From Atrichornis clamosus (lineage: Eukaryota > Chordata > Aves > Passeriformes > Menuridae), in the NCBI GenBank assembly GCA_013400975.1, contig WBMZ01011724.1:1-64000 (forward strand): a stretch of 64,000 bases of DNA, in the 5' to 3' direction. Of this stretch, positions 1-11,586 are shown one piece after another; the stretch's first letter is position 1, and every line of letters begins with the position of its first letter. Below the pieces are notes generated by a model that saw nothing but the letters and a program-made list of their open reading frames with translations, had not been told where the DNA came from and searched no databases. Both the position numbers and the translations under genes were made by a program.

Positions 1-3000
1 TCTTTTAAACTAAGACAGTGGCCATATGAGACATGCCGTGTTTTGAAGCTGGGCTGTGTAAATTTCCACATGAAAAGGCTGCACAGAATTCTTTGGGAGA
101 TGTGTGCATAAGACAACACATGACATATGTACCATACGTGTCATGTGACAATAATTAAGGGAACATCTTTACTTTTAAGTAAGGGTCAGGGTCAGGGTTC
201 TGCAAGGTCTTCTGTCAGGGTTTTGCAAGGTCTGACGGCTGTCCATTGCTTTATTTGCATTTGTCATGTGGAGTTGCTCTGTTTTGCTGCACACAGCAAA
301 AACGTATCACGTAAGGGAGCTTTATTAACTGGTTTTAGCCAGCCACACTTGGATTTGGTATGACTTGATGTCTGGTACTAAGTATTAAAAGGCATATGTA
401 ATTCTGCCTTTCTCCTTTACACATCTTCCACAGTGCTCTTGGGGAAACATGGAGAGTTTCTGATGCATTGGGTGCAGTGTGTGGGAGGAAAGGAGAAAAC
501 CAAACAGCTGGAGTTCTTTCTGGAAAAAAAATAAATTATTACTTCAAGTTCCAGAATTTGAGACAATATTCCTTGCATTTGGAATACTGCATATAGGAAC
601 AATCTGGGATCAATCATGTTGAAAGATTATTTTTTATTCATGTGCTTCTGAAGAAAGTCTTACCATTTACTCAGTGTCTCAGTGTCCATGCATAACATAC
701 ACACAGGAAAACAGGTACCTTTTCCTGACAACAATACCCATTGGAGGCTTTTCAATCCAACACTAATCTTTCCCTTGCACATACATGAATGTGTTTCTTG
801 TCGCTGTGTGTAAATATTATCATTCTTGATATTTTTATTTGGAAATACATAGAATGTTCATCCTGGAATGAAATATCTTTCATCATGGAAATTGCTGGCA
901 AGAAGAGATATATTTGTGGAAATTATTTGGTTTGGTTTACTGCCACAGGAAAAAAAAAAATTAAAAATTATGATGCATAAATCCTGTACTCTTCAGTGGG
1001 TTTAGCATTTGTTGTTAGTTGGAAAGTGTCTCTATACAAATGCTCAGAAGACTGTAGAAATAGACACCTGAAAGCAACAGCAGTATCAGTGTCACTTATC
1101 TAACATTACTTGATATAGCTTGTCAAAGGCCATGGGAAGTATTGTTTGAATTAATGCAGCTTCTCATATGGAACAGTTGTATCAAGCAGGGTGAAATCTT
1201 CTTGTTCCTGGTTAGGGAAAAGCGAGTTTTGTCATCCCAGTTGGGTTCAGAATCAGATCTCTTCAGCCTCTGAAAAGCAAAATTAAAACAGAAAAGATGG
1301 AAACAGAGGGCCAAGTGGATCAGGTCCCTTGAGAATTTTATTTCTCTTCAGTGGAAGAGAGAACACATTCAAATTTGTGTGTTACTTTTATGGAAAGAAA
1401 GTATGTGCTGTGTTTCTCATGATTACATTTTAACAGAATATGTAATGAAGACTTGTGTAGATTTGGGCAATAAGCTAAATCCTCTTTGACCATGGGACAA
1501 TTCTCAGTACTGTTCTGCCAAACAGATAGTCAGCACCTGATAATCTCTCAGGTGATTATGCTGAAGGATGGGAGGTTATTTAATGCCCATCTTCTCTAAG
1601 GGGGGAAAAAAGGGAAAAAATTGAGACAGTGTCAGCATATGGGACAGAGGACAATCCATTCTATGTCAATTCCTTGAAGGACTAAAATTCATATAAAGGG
1701 GTTCACTTACTGCAATATGCCATAGGCTCAGGCACTGCACAGCAACATAGCACACATTAGTTAAATGCTTTGACTTTATCTTGGAATGATGTCTTTCATC
1801 TCCACAGTCTGTCTGTACATCTCGTGTGCATCTTGTTCATTTGGTCTTTATTTAAGGGTTCTTTATGTGGTCATATTTCCTACATGGATTTCATGTCTGA
1901 AATCTTGTTTTGCAGCAGAGGCAGTACTCCAGATATGTTAGTACTTAGGTGAAATGGTTATAACATAAGATATGAATTTGCATGCCATATATATATTGTA
2001 GAATACTAACTTTCATTTATTTTTTTAATACTTAATTGCAAACTGTAGTGCTAGAAGTAGAATTCTTAGCAAAAACTTCCTGTTACTAAAGGTTCTTATC
2101 AAAGTGCTAACTAAAAGCTAAATCTTAAGGGGTTTTTTGCCCAAATATGCAGTGATGGCATGAAGTGACATGTGAACAGACGAGAGAGCCCAGCAGGACA
2201 GGCAGCATTGCCACCATATTAGAACCTCTCTCCTGCCACTGCTTGTCTTTAAACTTTTTATTATAAACCTCCCTGGCTGTAGACAGAGGGTAAAGACAAA
2301 TTCCGAGCAGTTACGTCCTCCTACCAACACCGAGATGCATGTCTTCAAAGCCTTGTATAACTAAATCCCTAAACATCCCCCACTGATACTAATGGGAGTC
2401 CCACAGTGAAAACCCTGAATGTTTCCTTGAGCATGTATTCATTAGGACTTCTTCTCCCGCCCTTTATCTCCCACCATTGTTTCAAACAGAGGGCCAAGAG
2501 GTCTCTTGAAGCAAAGCAAATGAACAAGCCAGGAGTTAATACAGACATTGCCTTCTGAGTGACATATCTGTGCAATTATGAAAGTCCTTGTGGTGTGTAA
2601 CATCTTTCGTTTGATGTGGGAGCTCACGGACTTAAGAGAGCTACGGCAAATAAAAGCTAATTCCTTATGTGCCTTGTGTGTTACATTCGAGGATCATCGT
2701 GTACCAATTTAATCGGGGTAGACTTGTCAAGGATTTCAGCATCACCTCGGTGTGCTAAGTTAAGGAGCAGACTGTGGAACAGACTGGGACAATGAACATT
2801 GCAGGGAATGTTGCTGTTGTGCAGAGAGTGCAGTTTGACTTGGGAACAAGCCAAATCCTTCCACAATTATCAATACATTTCAAACAGCAGCTTGTACTGA
2901 ATACATGCTTATTTATACTGGGAAACCTATAATTTATTAATCCTAGCTATTAAAGTATTACATAGGGTTGTTTGATTGATATCTGGATCTCATTCCTAAG

Positions 3001-3159
3001 AACTATGCAAAGGTAGAAGACCTATTATAATAGATATGAAAGTTTTCTCCTTGGTACAAAGGAATTGCTGCAGTGTCCTCACTAGGATATTCCCATGGCT
3101 ATGTATCTGGCATTTTTTGTCCTTTGCCACTTAAAGTAGGCATTATTTAAGCTATTGTT
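1..3159. other. AT-rich non-coding stretch, nothing recognised
   Basis: No gene, RNA gene or transposon is recognised here. Open frames are all under 80 codons and overlap on both strands, as expected by chance. The sequence has an A run near 950-960, purine-rich sequence near 1600-1622 and a short tandem duplication near 191-236 (listed separately). Intronic or intergenic origin cannot be told apart from the sequence. Confidence 0.6.
191..236. repeat. Two-copy 23-bp tandem duplication
   Basis: Two adjacent copies (191-213 and 214-236) begin with gtcagggtt and share tgcaaggtct. They differ by one base in the first 20 positions and drift at the end. A small local duplication; the run of gtcaggg just before it is not a telomeric repeat. 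Confidence 0.7.
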
Positions 3160-4140
3160 CCTTTCCTCAGGAGCATGCTTGTTTGAAGGAATCAGAAATC
3201 TGTGGAGCCTGTCCATGCTCAGGCCTTTGGGCCCAGGGAGAGCAGCTGCTGACAGTGAAAGCTGGTTGTACTGTTCCTGCCCTCAAAGGGCCGTCCTGCT
3301 CCCCTGTTGTTGATTCATAACTGGGGATAGTAACCTCTTAGATCACCTCAGCTAGTAATTGCCAGAGAAGCCAGAGACAGCAAGGTTTTGAGCATTTATT
3401 GCCAGAGTTTTTCTTTCTACGTCTCCAGCTTTGTGGAGGTGAGACAGCAGCAGGAGTTTCTCATGCCTGTTTGCATACGAAATTTAACTGCTGGACAGAA
3501 AATGGTCTTTATATGTGTTTTGTCCTGAGGACTGGCTGAGGACACCTGCCCGTGAAAAACTAAGTCACTCTGTAGAGAAGCCTGTGCTTGGGGTGAAAAG
3601 CCATCCGCACTGTAGCTACTTCACAGCAGCACTTCCTATGGCAAACCATGAACGCTCTGTGTGTGCTCATTTAAAAACAGTGCCAGTCGAGCAAAAATGT
3701 GTGTGTGAACTGCTGACACTTTTCAGTCAAGAAAGCAGCAACAGTGTACCCTGGGCACAGGTGTCCAGGGGCTGGCCTGGTCAGCAGTTCCAGCTGGCTC
3801 CAGCAAACCCACCACAGGGCATGGCTGAGCTCTAAACCCAGGGTATGCTGCCTCGGGGCGAGGGAGGGCAGAACCTGCCTGATGCTGAGGGGAAAAGTGT
3901 GAGAAACAGCCCTATGAGCCCCTGGAGAGAGCATGGGAAGAGTGTGAGGAGGAAGGAGCAGCAGAGAAGAGCTGTCAAGGACTGACAACAACCCCTGTTC
4001 CTCATCTCCTCTGTTCACTGGGGGATGGCAGTGAGTTATATTTTCCCCAAGCTGAGGCTGTTTTGCCAGTGATGGAACTTGGAGAGTGAGCTCACTGTCT
4101 TTATCTTGACCCATAAACTTTTGCATCTCATCTTTTCCCC
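3160..4140. other. GC-richer unique patch, no gene recognised
   Basis: This segment is visibly richer in G and C than its flanks and carries overlapping open frames on both strands, including a 151-codon frame on the minus strand (4126 to 3671). The predicted peptides show no domain I know, and CpG is rare, so it is not a CpG island. It may be an old repeat or ordinary unique sequence. Confidence 0.4.
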
Positions 4141-7100
4141 CTTGACTGCTTCAAGATAAGTTTTGTTTGAAAGGTGAAGGTAAACCCTGGGGATGGGATT
4201 CAGTATTTTAAAACTTTAAATGTTAAACACTGGTAGGTATCCAAGCCTCTTCCGTATGTTGGGCACCCACCACTAGGAGGCCTGGTGGCATTAAGTGGCA
4301 TTAAGACCACCAAATCCTGCTGTGATTTCTGGCTTGTGAGGTGCAATGCATGTGTTATTTACTAAAGGATGGAGGTTTTCTGTGTTTTAGGGAAAGTGGT
4401 GGAACTTCCTTGTGTAACAACATGTCAGAGGTACCTGTCAGCAGCTGTCCTTCATTGTCTTGCTGCTTTCATCAGTGGCCCCTGGTAGCCCAGACTGACT
4501 GCCTCACTGAGAGATTTCACATGTGGACTGAGGGGGCTGTCATCTTGCTCTTGACATCTTGTACTTAGTTTGGACATCTTGTGCTTAAAGGACTTCCTAA
4601 CTTTGAATTTTCTGTCAAATACAGTGTTTGCTTTCTGTGTTTGAGGAGAGTTAACCTGAGGTTACAAAACAGTTGGCAAGTAAGTGGAGTTACAGCTGGG
4701 TAGCATAGGATTTCTGCTTGGCTGCTGGCACCATGATATGCTGACATATACCCAAAATATGCCCCACTAAAGGTAGACTCCCATGTTGAATGTAGATTAA
4801 GAAAGTCCAGGTGTGTCCTAGATGTATATTTTTAGTACAACAAAAATCCTTGGTGATGTAGATAGGTGTGTTTTGTTCTCTGCATGGCAATGCTACATCC
4901 TCATGAATAAGGAGAACAATACAATTGAAAATTATCATCTTTGTGTCTGGGTCCTGGTAATTCAAACACTGAATAGTGTCATAGCATTTCCCAGCCTTCA
5001 GAGAGACCCATTTTATCTTGAGATTAAACCACTATGGAAGTAGATGCATCATGTAGGATAGGGGTTGCTTTGGTACTTGTATCAAATGGTAAACCACCGA
5101 GTGTTTGCTCTTGGAAATGAACATTTGTGGAGGTTTACTTAATGCATGTGCAAGAAAAAGAAGAAAAACTATGTTAAAACCAGTAATTTCGTTCAGTTAA
5201 CTCAGTTGCAGCCAGAGCTTATGATAGGCTGTGAACATGCAACAGGTCAACACTCTCATAGTAACAGCTCATGTAGCTTCACCCAGAGCATCCTATTTCC
5301 AAATAAATGGAAGACAGGTGAGTGTAATTAGGTTTTTGGTGGGTAGGGTACTGCAAGGCAAAAGTGCTTACAGCACCACAGCTACTGTGGAGAAATAGAC
5401 ACTTAATCATGTGTTTACATGCTTCTACAATCAGTTTAATTAAATTACTGTCAAAAGCATATCATTCAATTTTTCCTCTTTAGGAGGACTAAGTACAGCC
5501 TGAGGAAAGGATCAATTCTGAGTAAGAAGAAGATGCAATCGGGTAGGAAATTAGGATTAACATAACCCTAAGATAAGTTTCTGCAAGGGGTAGATGAAGA
5601 CGAGTTTTTCACTAGAATGGAACATGCTTTTAAGTTACAAAAGATTTTAGGTAAGCATTTTTAAATGTATTCTTAAAACAGATTCATGAAAAAATTTCCT
5701 AAATGTGATTTCTCAGTGACACTTAAAAGGCCCAGTCAATTTCACACCTGCTAATTTAAATAATAAATGAATAAAAATATTAGAAAATGGGGAAAAATCC
5801 CTAAATAATATAGTAAACACTGCATGTCCACAGGTTATGAATCTACCCCAAAACAATGCCCCTTTATCTGCTTTTATTAATCAAGTTTTTTAAAGTGTGG
5901 ACTCTATATTTATTGTGTATGTAGCTCCACAATATTTCCTGGGAAATCTGATTTAAAACCAGCATAAGAAATACTATCACTATTCCCATGTAGGGTTGTT
6001 TGGCTAAATATGGTCAAGAAAGATGCAATAGTGGAAATCCTCCAGTGAATTCCAATCTATATCTCTCTATTGGTGCCATAATGCCAGAGTAGGTTACAGC
6101 TAAACTGCTTAGGTGTGAACAATGAATTTACAAGTTTTTAGCACTTCTTCTGATCCAGATATTAAATGTTAACTAATTTTCTTACTGCAAATTTTTTTAC
6201 AGATGTAATATTTTACATCAACCCACTGCTAGTCTTGTGTTGCCCCAAATTTAAGTAGCAATATTGAGTACTACATTTTTCATCTCTTAAGCCGTTGTTG
6301 CTTTTCCACAGAAGGTTACAAGCCCAAGCCTGGGAAGCTCCATTTCATCATCAGAGCATTTGGGGTTGTTAGAGTTACTAAAATGAGAAAGATCAGGTAA
6401 ATATTTGCATCAGGCCCCTTATGAAAGCAAAGTATTTGACATCTGCATCGTATTAAGGCAGTCCAGTTAATGGGAGCTCCTGTAGTGTATAATTGAGCTG
6501 CAGGTTTCTGGCAGTTCTGAAAGTCAGGCTACCTGCTTATTTAGGATCTAAAATTTCTGTTCTCTGGTAATTTTCCGGAGTGAAGCTCAGTGCAGGGCCT
6601 GAGTTTAAACATGGATATCAGAGCCTGAGTGTTGTTTGAAAATTCAGACCATAATTCAGAAGCAGAAGATATAATGAGTAAATACACCAAAAATCATTAT
6701 AATTAATGCTGTTGACATGGAATGGTGTATTCTGGGAATTTATAAAAGCTTGAATAAAGGGCTGAGGCTGATAGCACTGCATGCTATGAAAATATAGAGC
6801 AAAAGGTGATCGTTTGTAAAGAAAACAGCAATTGAAATTATAGAACGGTGTAGAAAACTGATGTGACACATGATGCTTTTCTAGAATAAGAAACCTTATT
6901 CTAAACATAGATATATATTTAAACTGTTGCCAAATTTCATTTTATGCCAGATATAATAAATCAGATAATCATTTTACTGAAATTTCTTAAACTGTTGTTG
7001 CAAATATTTGCTCTGCTGAAATGAATTTTAAAAAAAAATCAGTATGGTAGGCATTATAAGACAAAAATCTGCCCATGTTTAGAGGTATGTGATTTCATTT

Positions 7101-7599
7101 CTTCAATACAGCACTTGAAATTTGTTAGGTTCATTGCTACAAACAAGAAACATATTCATTTTTCTCTCTCCGTGAACACCGAACACAAAATTACGTATTT
7201 TCTTAAGAAAACTGCTTCAAAATCATCCATGAATACTTGAAGTTTTCTGATGTTATCCTCTAACAAAAGCTTCAAATTAGCACTAATGTACTTGATATTA
7301 TGGAGTGGGGTTCTTGAATAGAGGCCATGCTAAGGTTTTAAAAGGGTCATACCTTAAAAATTATATCACCATCCCTTTTAGCAGTGAAGCTTATTTTGGT
7401 GCTATATGATGTCATAGCCCAGAGAGCTATGCTAAAGAGGAAAGTTTATTATTCGCGCATAGATTTACAGTTGCTGGAGTTTGAATTTTAGGTAAAGACA
7501 AACACAAGGTATTTGACAGCTTATTGTTTTGACAGAGACAGTAACAGCGGTCTGGGTGGAGAGATATGCTTTAGTTAATGTTACTGGGTTTAAATAATT
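4141..7599. other. AT-rich non-coding stretch, nothing recognised
   Basis: No coding frame, RNA or repeat family is recognised. A small direct duplication of tggcattaag occurs near 4285-4306. Short A/T runs are scattered through it. The longest frames are below 100 codons. Confidence 0.6.
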
Positions 7600-8130
7600 T
7601 TTTTTAGTGCTTATTTTACCTTTTTTTTTTTAATCTTCTTTAGAGAACCAAAAGCAATTTTGTGAACTTATTTTAAAATATAATTTCAATATTGCTAGTT
7701 GTATTTATAATGATATTTTATAAAATATCTTTCAGCTTTTAAATGTAATTTTTGTAAAGTAATATACAATATGATTTCTGTCATTACAAAACTGCTATTG
7801 CATGACTGTGTTGAAGGGCTGTTATTCAAAGAAGTGTACACAAATGTAAATAAAAACCCTTTTTTTCTCTTTAAAGGAGTATTGAATATTTTGTGAAAAC
7901 TGCTATACAACGAGGCCTGTCAAACATGGCCTTTGCATTAAAATTTTTCTTGCAAAAATTAAATATTTTCACCTTGCTATCTGTAGTATTCTCTTTATCA
8001 AATGTAGGAAAACGTAGGGAAAAGCATGTATCTGTAGGTAATGTTATCTGGCTATTGTAAGGAAATTTATGCTGTTTTGTGTGGCAGACACCAGAGAGAT
8101 AAACAAACATTTAAGGAATTATTATACTAA
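7600..8130. other. Very AT-rich segment, 3'UTR-like or conserved non-coding
   Basis: A long stretch of A/T-rich, non-repetitive sequence with several TGTAAAT/TGTATTT-type words and an AATAAA-like word near 7849-7855. It resembles either a 3' untranslated region or a slowly evolving non-coding element. There is no upstream coding exon to attach it to, so this is only a description of composition. Confidence 0.25.
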
Positions 8131-8819
8131 ATGCATAAAAGGGACAAGGTTGCAGTATGCATAATGTGTTTATTTATATTAAATGTTTATATAAATCAAG
8201 GTGCACTATGTTTGCAATACTGCCTGAATTATCTTTCCTCTAGTGATTTTTTTTCTTTAAAAACAATAGAACCTGAGAGTCACTCAGAGGATATATTTTA
8301 TCAAATTTGGATAAGAGGCAGTTCTAACAAGTTGGGTGAAACCCACCTATTGTAACGAGGAACACCAGCTTTCCTGGGAAAGGTATTTTTCCCTAATTCA
8401 GTGTAGGTATTAGAAGAGGAAATCAAGATTTTTTTTTTAAATATCAGCTGAAATTTCTATTCCTTCCTGATTCATTAGTACTTTTGTGCACTCCTGGATG
8501 AATATGTCCTAAGCATCCTGAAACTCATAATGGTGTCTAATGCAAAGGCAAAACTTGCAGCACATGGGGCACCAACTGGAAAATGATTTTATTTCAGCTA
8601 CCAGTGGATGATTACTAATAACACAGACTTACTTTGCCTTCGTGATCAGAATACTTACACGCTTTTGTAAGCCGTCTACCCAGAATTTATAAATAGGAAT
8701 GAAAATAACCCTTGAAAGCCAAACAACTTCTTCTCCTTGTCGCCGTATGCTGCATCTTTTCCCCCTAGGTTTTGTACACTCTGTGTGCTGAAGAATGGTG
8801 TCTTTTCTTTTCATGTTGC

Positions 8820-9180
8820 TCTGTCGACGGTCATAACCGCTATTCTCTTCATGAATATGTAAATCCCATGCATAAAATCAGAAAAATTAGCATGGCGATT
8901 CCCACTATAGAATGTGCCCAATTATGTCTGCTAATACGTGGCTAGTGATGATTTAATCTTTGGACTGTACGAGCGGATTCAGGTACAGTTACAAGAGCTG
9001 CTGTAATTACAGAGTACCCAAACACACAAGCTGGGTGCGTGCACATGCTGGGGGATCACTGGGATTTAATAGGAACTGGGCATCTGATGCCTGGCTATGA
9101 TGGAGTGCTCGCAGATTCATTTACAGGCGCTTTCTCTGATGGGTACTGACAAGGGATAAAAATGCCCTAGGTCTGCAATA
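8820..9180. promoter_or_regulatory. Candidate conserved non-coding element, block 1
   Basis: Dense, non-repetitive sequence with many words typical of developmental enhancers: atgaatatgtaaat, cccaattatg, gctaatacg, gatttaatc, ctgtaattacag (a 12-bp palindrome carrying a homeodomain TAATTA-type core) and others. It contains no ORF of note and no transposon match. The texture, with a high density of TAAT and ATGCAT cores in moderate GC, is what I associate with vertebrate ultraconserved or enhancer elements. Conservation is inferred, not observed. Confidence 0.45.
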
Positions 9181-9216
9181 CCCTTCCCCTTACTAACTGA
9201 CGCTCATTTGCATTTG

Positions 9217-9236
9217 AAAAAAAAATTTTTTTTTTT
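9217..9236. repeat. A9-T11 homopolymer junction
   Basis: Nine A are followed directly by eleven T, forming a self-complementary A9/T9 tract. Such rigid tracts tend to exclude nucleosomes. It sits between two enhancer-like blocks, which may matter for accessibility (inference). Confidence 0.8.
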
Positions 9237-9379
9237 GTTCCTACTGAACGCTTGCAATTAGAACGGAACGAATAAAAGTTTGGATAAATAAAGGGAGAAA
9301 AATGGTGACCGCATTTGCAAGGTGTCCTTAACTCACTTGGTTTATCAAGAATGGGTGTTGGAGGGGGGAGGAAGGGCAT

Positions 9380-9563
9380 GCAGAAAGCAAAACCAAAAAG
9401 GCACCACCAGCAATTGATGCATTTTTGTATTTAAATAAGCAGGCATGCTCATGCATATTTATATGACGTGCATGCCTATGCGCCACTCTGAGCAGTGGCT
9501 CTGCGGCTCGGCTGCAGTAATTAGGCTGATGTAATTATAGCCAAACAAAGCCAGCTTAGGCTG
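9380..9563. promoter_or_regulatory. Candidate conserved non-coding element, block 2, with palindrome
   Basis: The segment combines an imperfect 37-bp palindrome (9441-9477) with a CRE half-site (tgacg) in its right arm, TGCATG words, and then the pair gtaattaggctgatgtaattatag, in which two homeodomain-type TAATTA cores are separated by about one helical turn and a half. It continues as ccaaacaaagccagc (forkhead/SOX-like). There is no coding potential. The motif clustering and absence of repeat signatures suggest an enhancer; the conserved status needs alignment. Confidence 0.5.
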
Positions 9564-9699
9564 ATGGAGGTTTTTTTTCTCCATAGAGTGGGAATATTAA
9601 AGACATATGCGTATTCCAGTGCACAAAAAATGAACCTGCATCGCTGTCAGAGGCTAGGAGGACAGTGTGGCCAGTGCACCTATTGTGTCACTGCTGTAG

Positions 9700-9790
9700 A
9701 AAGCAGCTTAGCGATTGGCCACTGTCTGCAGCACATAATACTGACTGGTTATAAAGGACTTGTCTAGAGGAAAGCCTGTAGGTACTCCAT
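9700..9790 (+). promoter_or_regulatory. Promoter-like CCAAT plus TATA arrangement
   Basis: An inverted CCAAT box (ATTGG, 9714-9718) lies 36 bp upstream of TATAAA (9750-9755), a spacing seen in TATA promoters. A start near 9780 would follow. No convincing coding exon lies downstream, so any transcript might be non-coding. A chance match is possible in AT-rich DNA, but CCAAT, TATA and the enhancer-like surroundings together raise the odds. Confidence 0.3.
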
Positions 9791-9867
9791 TGTCTGGCAA
9801 AGTTGATATGACTGCATTCTTTTTGCAGGGGGTCAGACAGCTGAACTGTAAAAGCTGCACAGATTTT

Positions 9868-9912
9868 TTTTTTTTGTCTTCTTCCTCTGTCTCTCTGTCT
9901 CTGTCTCTTCCA
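9868..9912. repeat. Pyrimidine tract and CTCTGT-type microsatellite
   Basis: A T run (about 9865-9876) passes into cttcttcc and then repeated ctctgt/ctgtct units up to about 9910. A short simple repeat on the plus strand. Confidence 0.75.
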
Positions 9913-10099
9913 TACAGCATTTTTCTTTCATGCCCTGTCTCAGTTTGCATAGTTAAAGAGAATGCTAATTAAGTTCCCCTGCCTTAACCTGAAAATAATG
10001 ACTTGGATGTAAATAGAAAACTGGCGATAGTTTAAAATATTCTTGCGTAGCACCAAGATATCAGTTACTGTTCTAGGGGAAAAAAGGAAGAATTACTTT

Positions 10100-10199
10100 T
10101 TTTTTTGTAATCAAGGTAAACAAAGAAGAGTTGTTGCTTCTATTTCTTCCTTTCTCTCATTCTTTCCTTTTTTTTCCCTGTTTTTCTTTTTTTTTTAAA
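10100..10199. repeat. Pyrimidine-rich low-complexity tract
   Basis: T runs and ttcc/ttct repeats between about 10137 and 10196, with a further T run at 10098-10107. Low-complexity DNA between two regulatory-looking blocks. Confidence 0.65.
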
Positions 10200-10369
10200 A
10201 CCAATGATGCTATTGCAGGTCAGATAATATTTTATTTCAGAAAGCGTGCTAGCTACATAATTTAAAAGTCCACAAATCAGTTGCAATTTAGTGCTTATTA
10301 ATCCTTCTTAGGATGTAATTCGGTGAAAGAACTGCTTTAAAAAAAATTCTTTTCTGTATTATAGACGGA

Positions 10370-10670
10370 TCTAACAACGCAGTCTGGGCTCCGTGCCAAA
10401 GGCTGGTATTTCACAGCAGCGACCGCCTTACAGATGAGCTGTGGGAAGCAGGAGGGAGACTCTCTTAGGGTGCCACTACTATGGAGACACAGCTGGGCTG
10501 AACAAGATTTGCTTCAAACGACAACAAGAGAGACAGAAAGAGTCTGGTTCGACCGCTGCCCAAGCAGGCAGTAACCAGAAGAGCTAGCAGCCAATCCGGC
10601 CATGCTGCACTGTTCGAAACCAGCTCTACATCCCAGCCAATCAGTGACATCACTGGTGAGAAACTCATTT
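10370..10670 (-). promoter_or_regulatory. Promoter-like segment with two CCAAT boxes and a CRE-like site, minus orientation
   Basis: Read on the minus strand, a CRE variant TGATGTCA (10652-10645) is followed by ATTGGCTG (CCAAT box at 10641-10637) and, 46 bp further, a second ATTGGCTG (10595-10591). The surrounding 300 bp is richer in G, C and CpG than its neighbours. CCAAT pairs with CRE sites upstream of a start are characteristic of vertebrate promoters, so a start around 10500-10560 reading leftwards is plausible. The 67-codon frame beginning at 10668 starts upstream of these boxes and is not explained by them. An enhancer role is an alternative. Confidence 0.4.
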
Positions 10671-10734
10671 ACATCATGCAGTAATGAACTTTGTTTAACG
10701 TAGCCTTTTTTCTTTTCTTTTTTTTTTTTTCCTC

Positions 10735-10960
10735 ACAGAGATTAGGTCCTCCATTAATTATTCTGCCAGCATAATTTGAGTCGCTATGCAAAATGATGGC
10801 TACAATTTCTTGATTTATTTTTTAACTGTGTGCTGTCTCTGCAGGTAACCATGGGCATTGTTCCTTTTTTTTTTTTCTGTTGGCCCCATAAAACCTTTAA
10901 AAGTGTCTTTAATTGTTAGTATTGTGCATCTCTTTTTCTTTCATGTATGCTTGTCTCCTT
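10735..10960. promoter_or_regulatory. Candidate conserved non-coding element, block 3
   Basis: Contains ccattaattattctg (homeodomain cores), gagtcgctatgcaaaatg (a POU octamer-like ATGCAAAA) and a T-rich tract. There is no repeat identity and no ORF. It continues the enhancer-like texture begun at 8.8 kb and may belong to the same regulatory cluster. Confidence 0.4.
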
Positions 10961-11525
10961 GTAGTCCTTACCTAATGTGGTACTGCTTCTTCCAGTTATA
11001 GCCTGAGATTACCTTTAACTGTCTTGGAAGGTATAAAGGGTGTTGCTGCAGCATTGAGTTTGCATCTTTAGCTGCCATCACGGTCTAAGACTTATTCTAA
11101 TGCTTCAGAAATCATTTTGTTGTGGCCATTTTACATATCTGGCTTTCTCTAAAGGTTCTTACATGCATCTGTTACAACTGAGTGAAGTTCAGTACTGTTA
11201 TATTTCATTCTTCACCATTCAGCCAAGATGTCATTTTATTAATGAATAGAACTGAGATCATTTCTGAACAAATTTCACCCCCTTCCTTCCACCTCCACAC
11301 AATGCACCTGATTTGCATCCATTTACCAGAATAACTGAATACAAGAGCCAGTATGAAAGGAAGTCAAGGGGGAGAGCATGCATACTGCATCAGGGTATGT
11401 TGCAGCAAAGTGAAATATAGAATTTTTGTTTAGAATGTGCTTAATCTACACAGAAAAGATTAGATCTTAGATTGAAAAACTCTTATCTAACCAGCTTCTC
11501 ATATTAGGGACTAGGTTTCATGTGG
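10961..11525. other. Unique non-coding sequence
   Basis: No gene or repeat is recognised. The sequence is AT-rich and non-repetitive, and follows directly on the regulatory-looking block. Confidence 0.5.
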
Positions 11526-11586
11526 ATTTTTTTGGGGTGTTTTGGTTTTTTGTTTTTTTGGGTTTTTTTGGAGGTTTTTTTTTTTA
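11526..11586. repeat. T/G-rich low-complexity tract
   Basis: Alternating T runs and G runs (ttttttgggg, gttttttgg and similar) over about 60 bp. Similar tracts recur near 33.2 kb and 46.9 kb in the same orientation. Confidence 0.8.

Noticed and set aside
183..200. gggtcagggtcaggg, telomere-like at first sight
   Set aside because: The unit is not TTAGGG and the run is only a few units; it is part of a local duplication.
3671..4126. 151-codon minus-strand frame
   Set aside because: Composition-driven, overlapped by another frame, no domain and no splice context.
10546..10556. ggttcgaccgc, resembling a tRNA B box
   Set aside because: The last bases do not fit the B-box consensus, and there is no A box or cloverleaf around it.
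10465..10668. 67-codon minus-strand frame beginning with ATG
   Set aside because: Its start lies upstream of the CCAAT boxes that would drive it, and the peptide has no known features.
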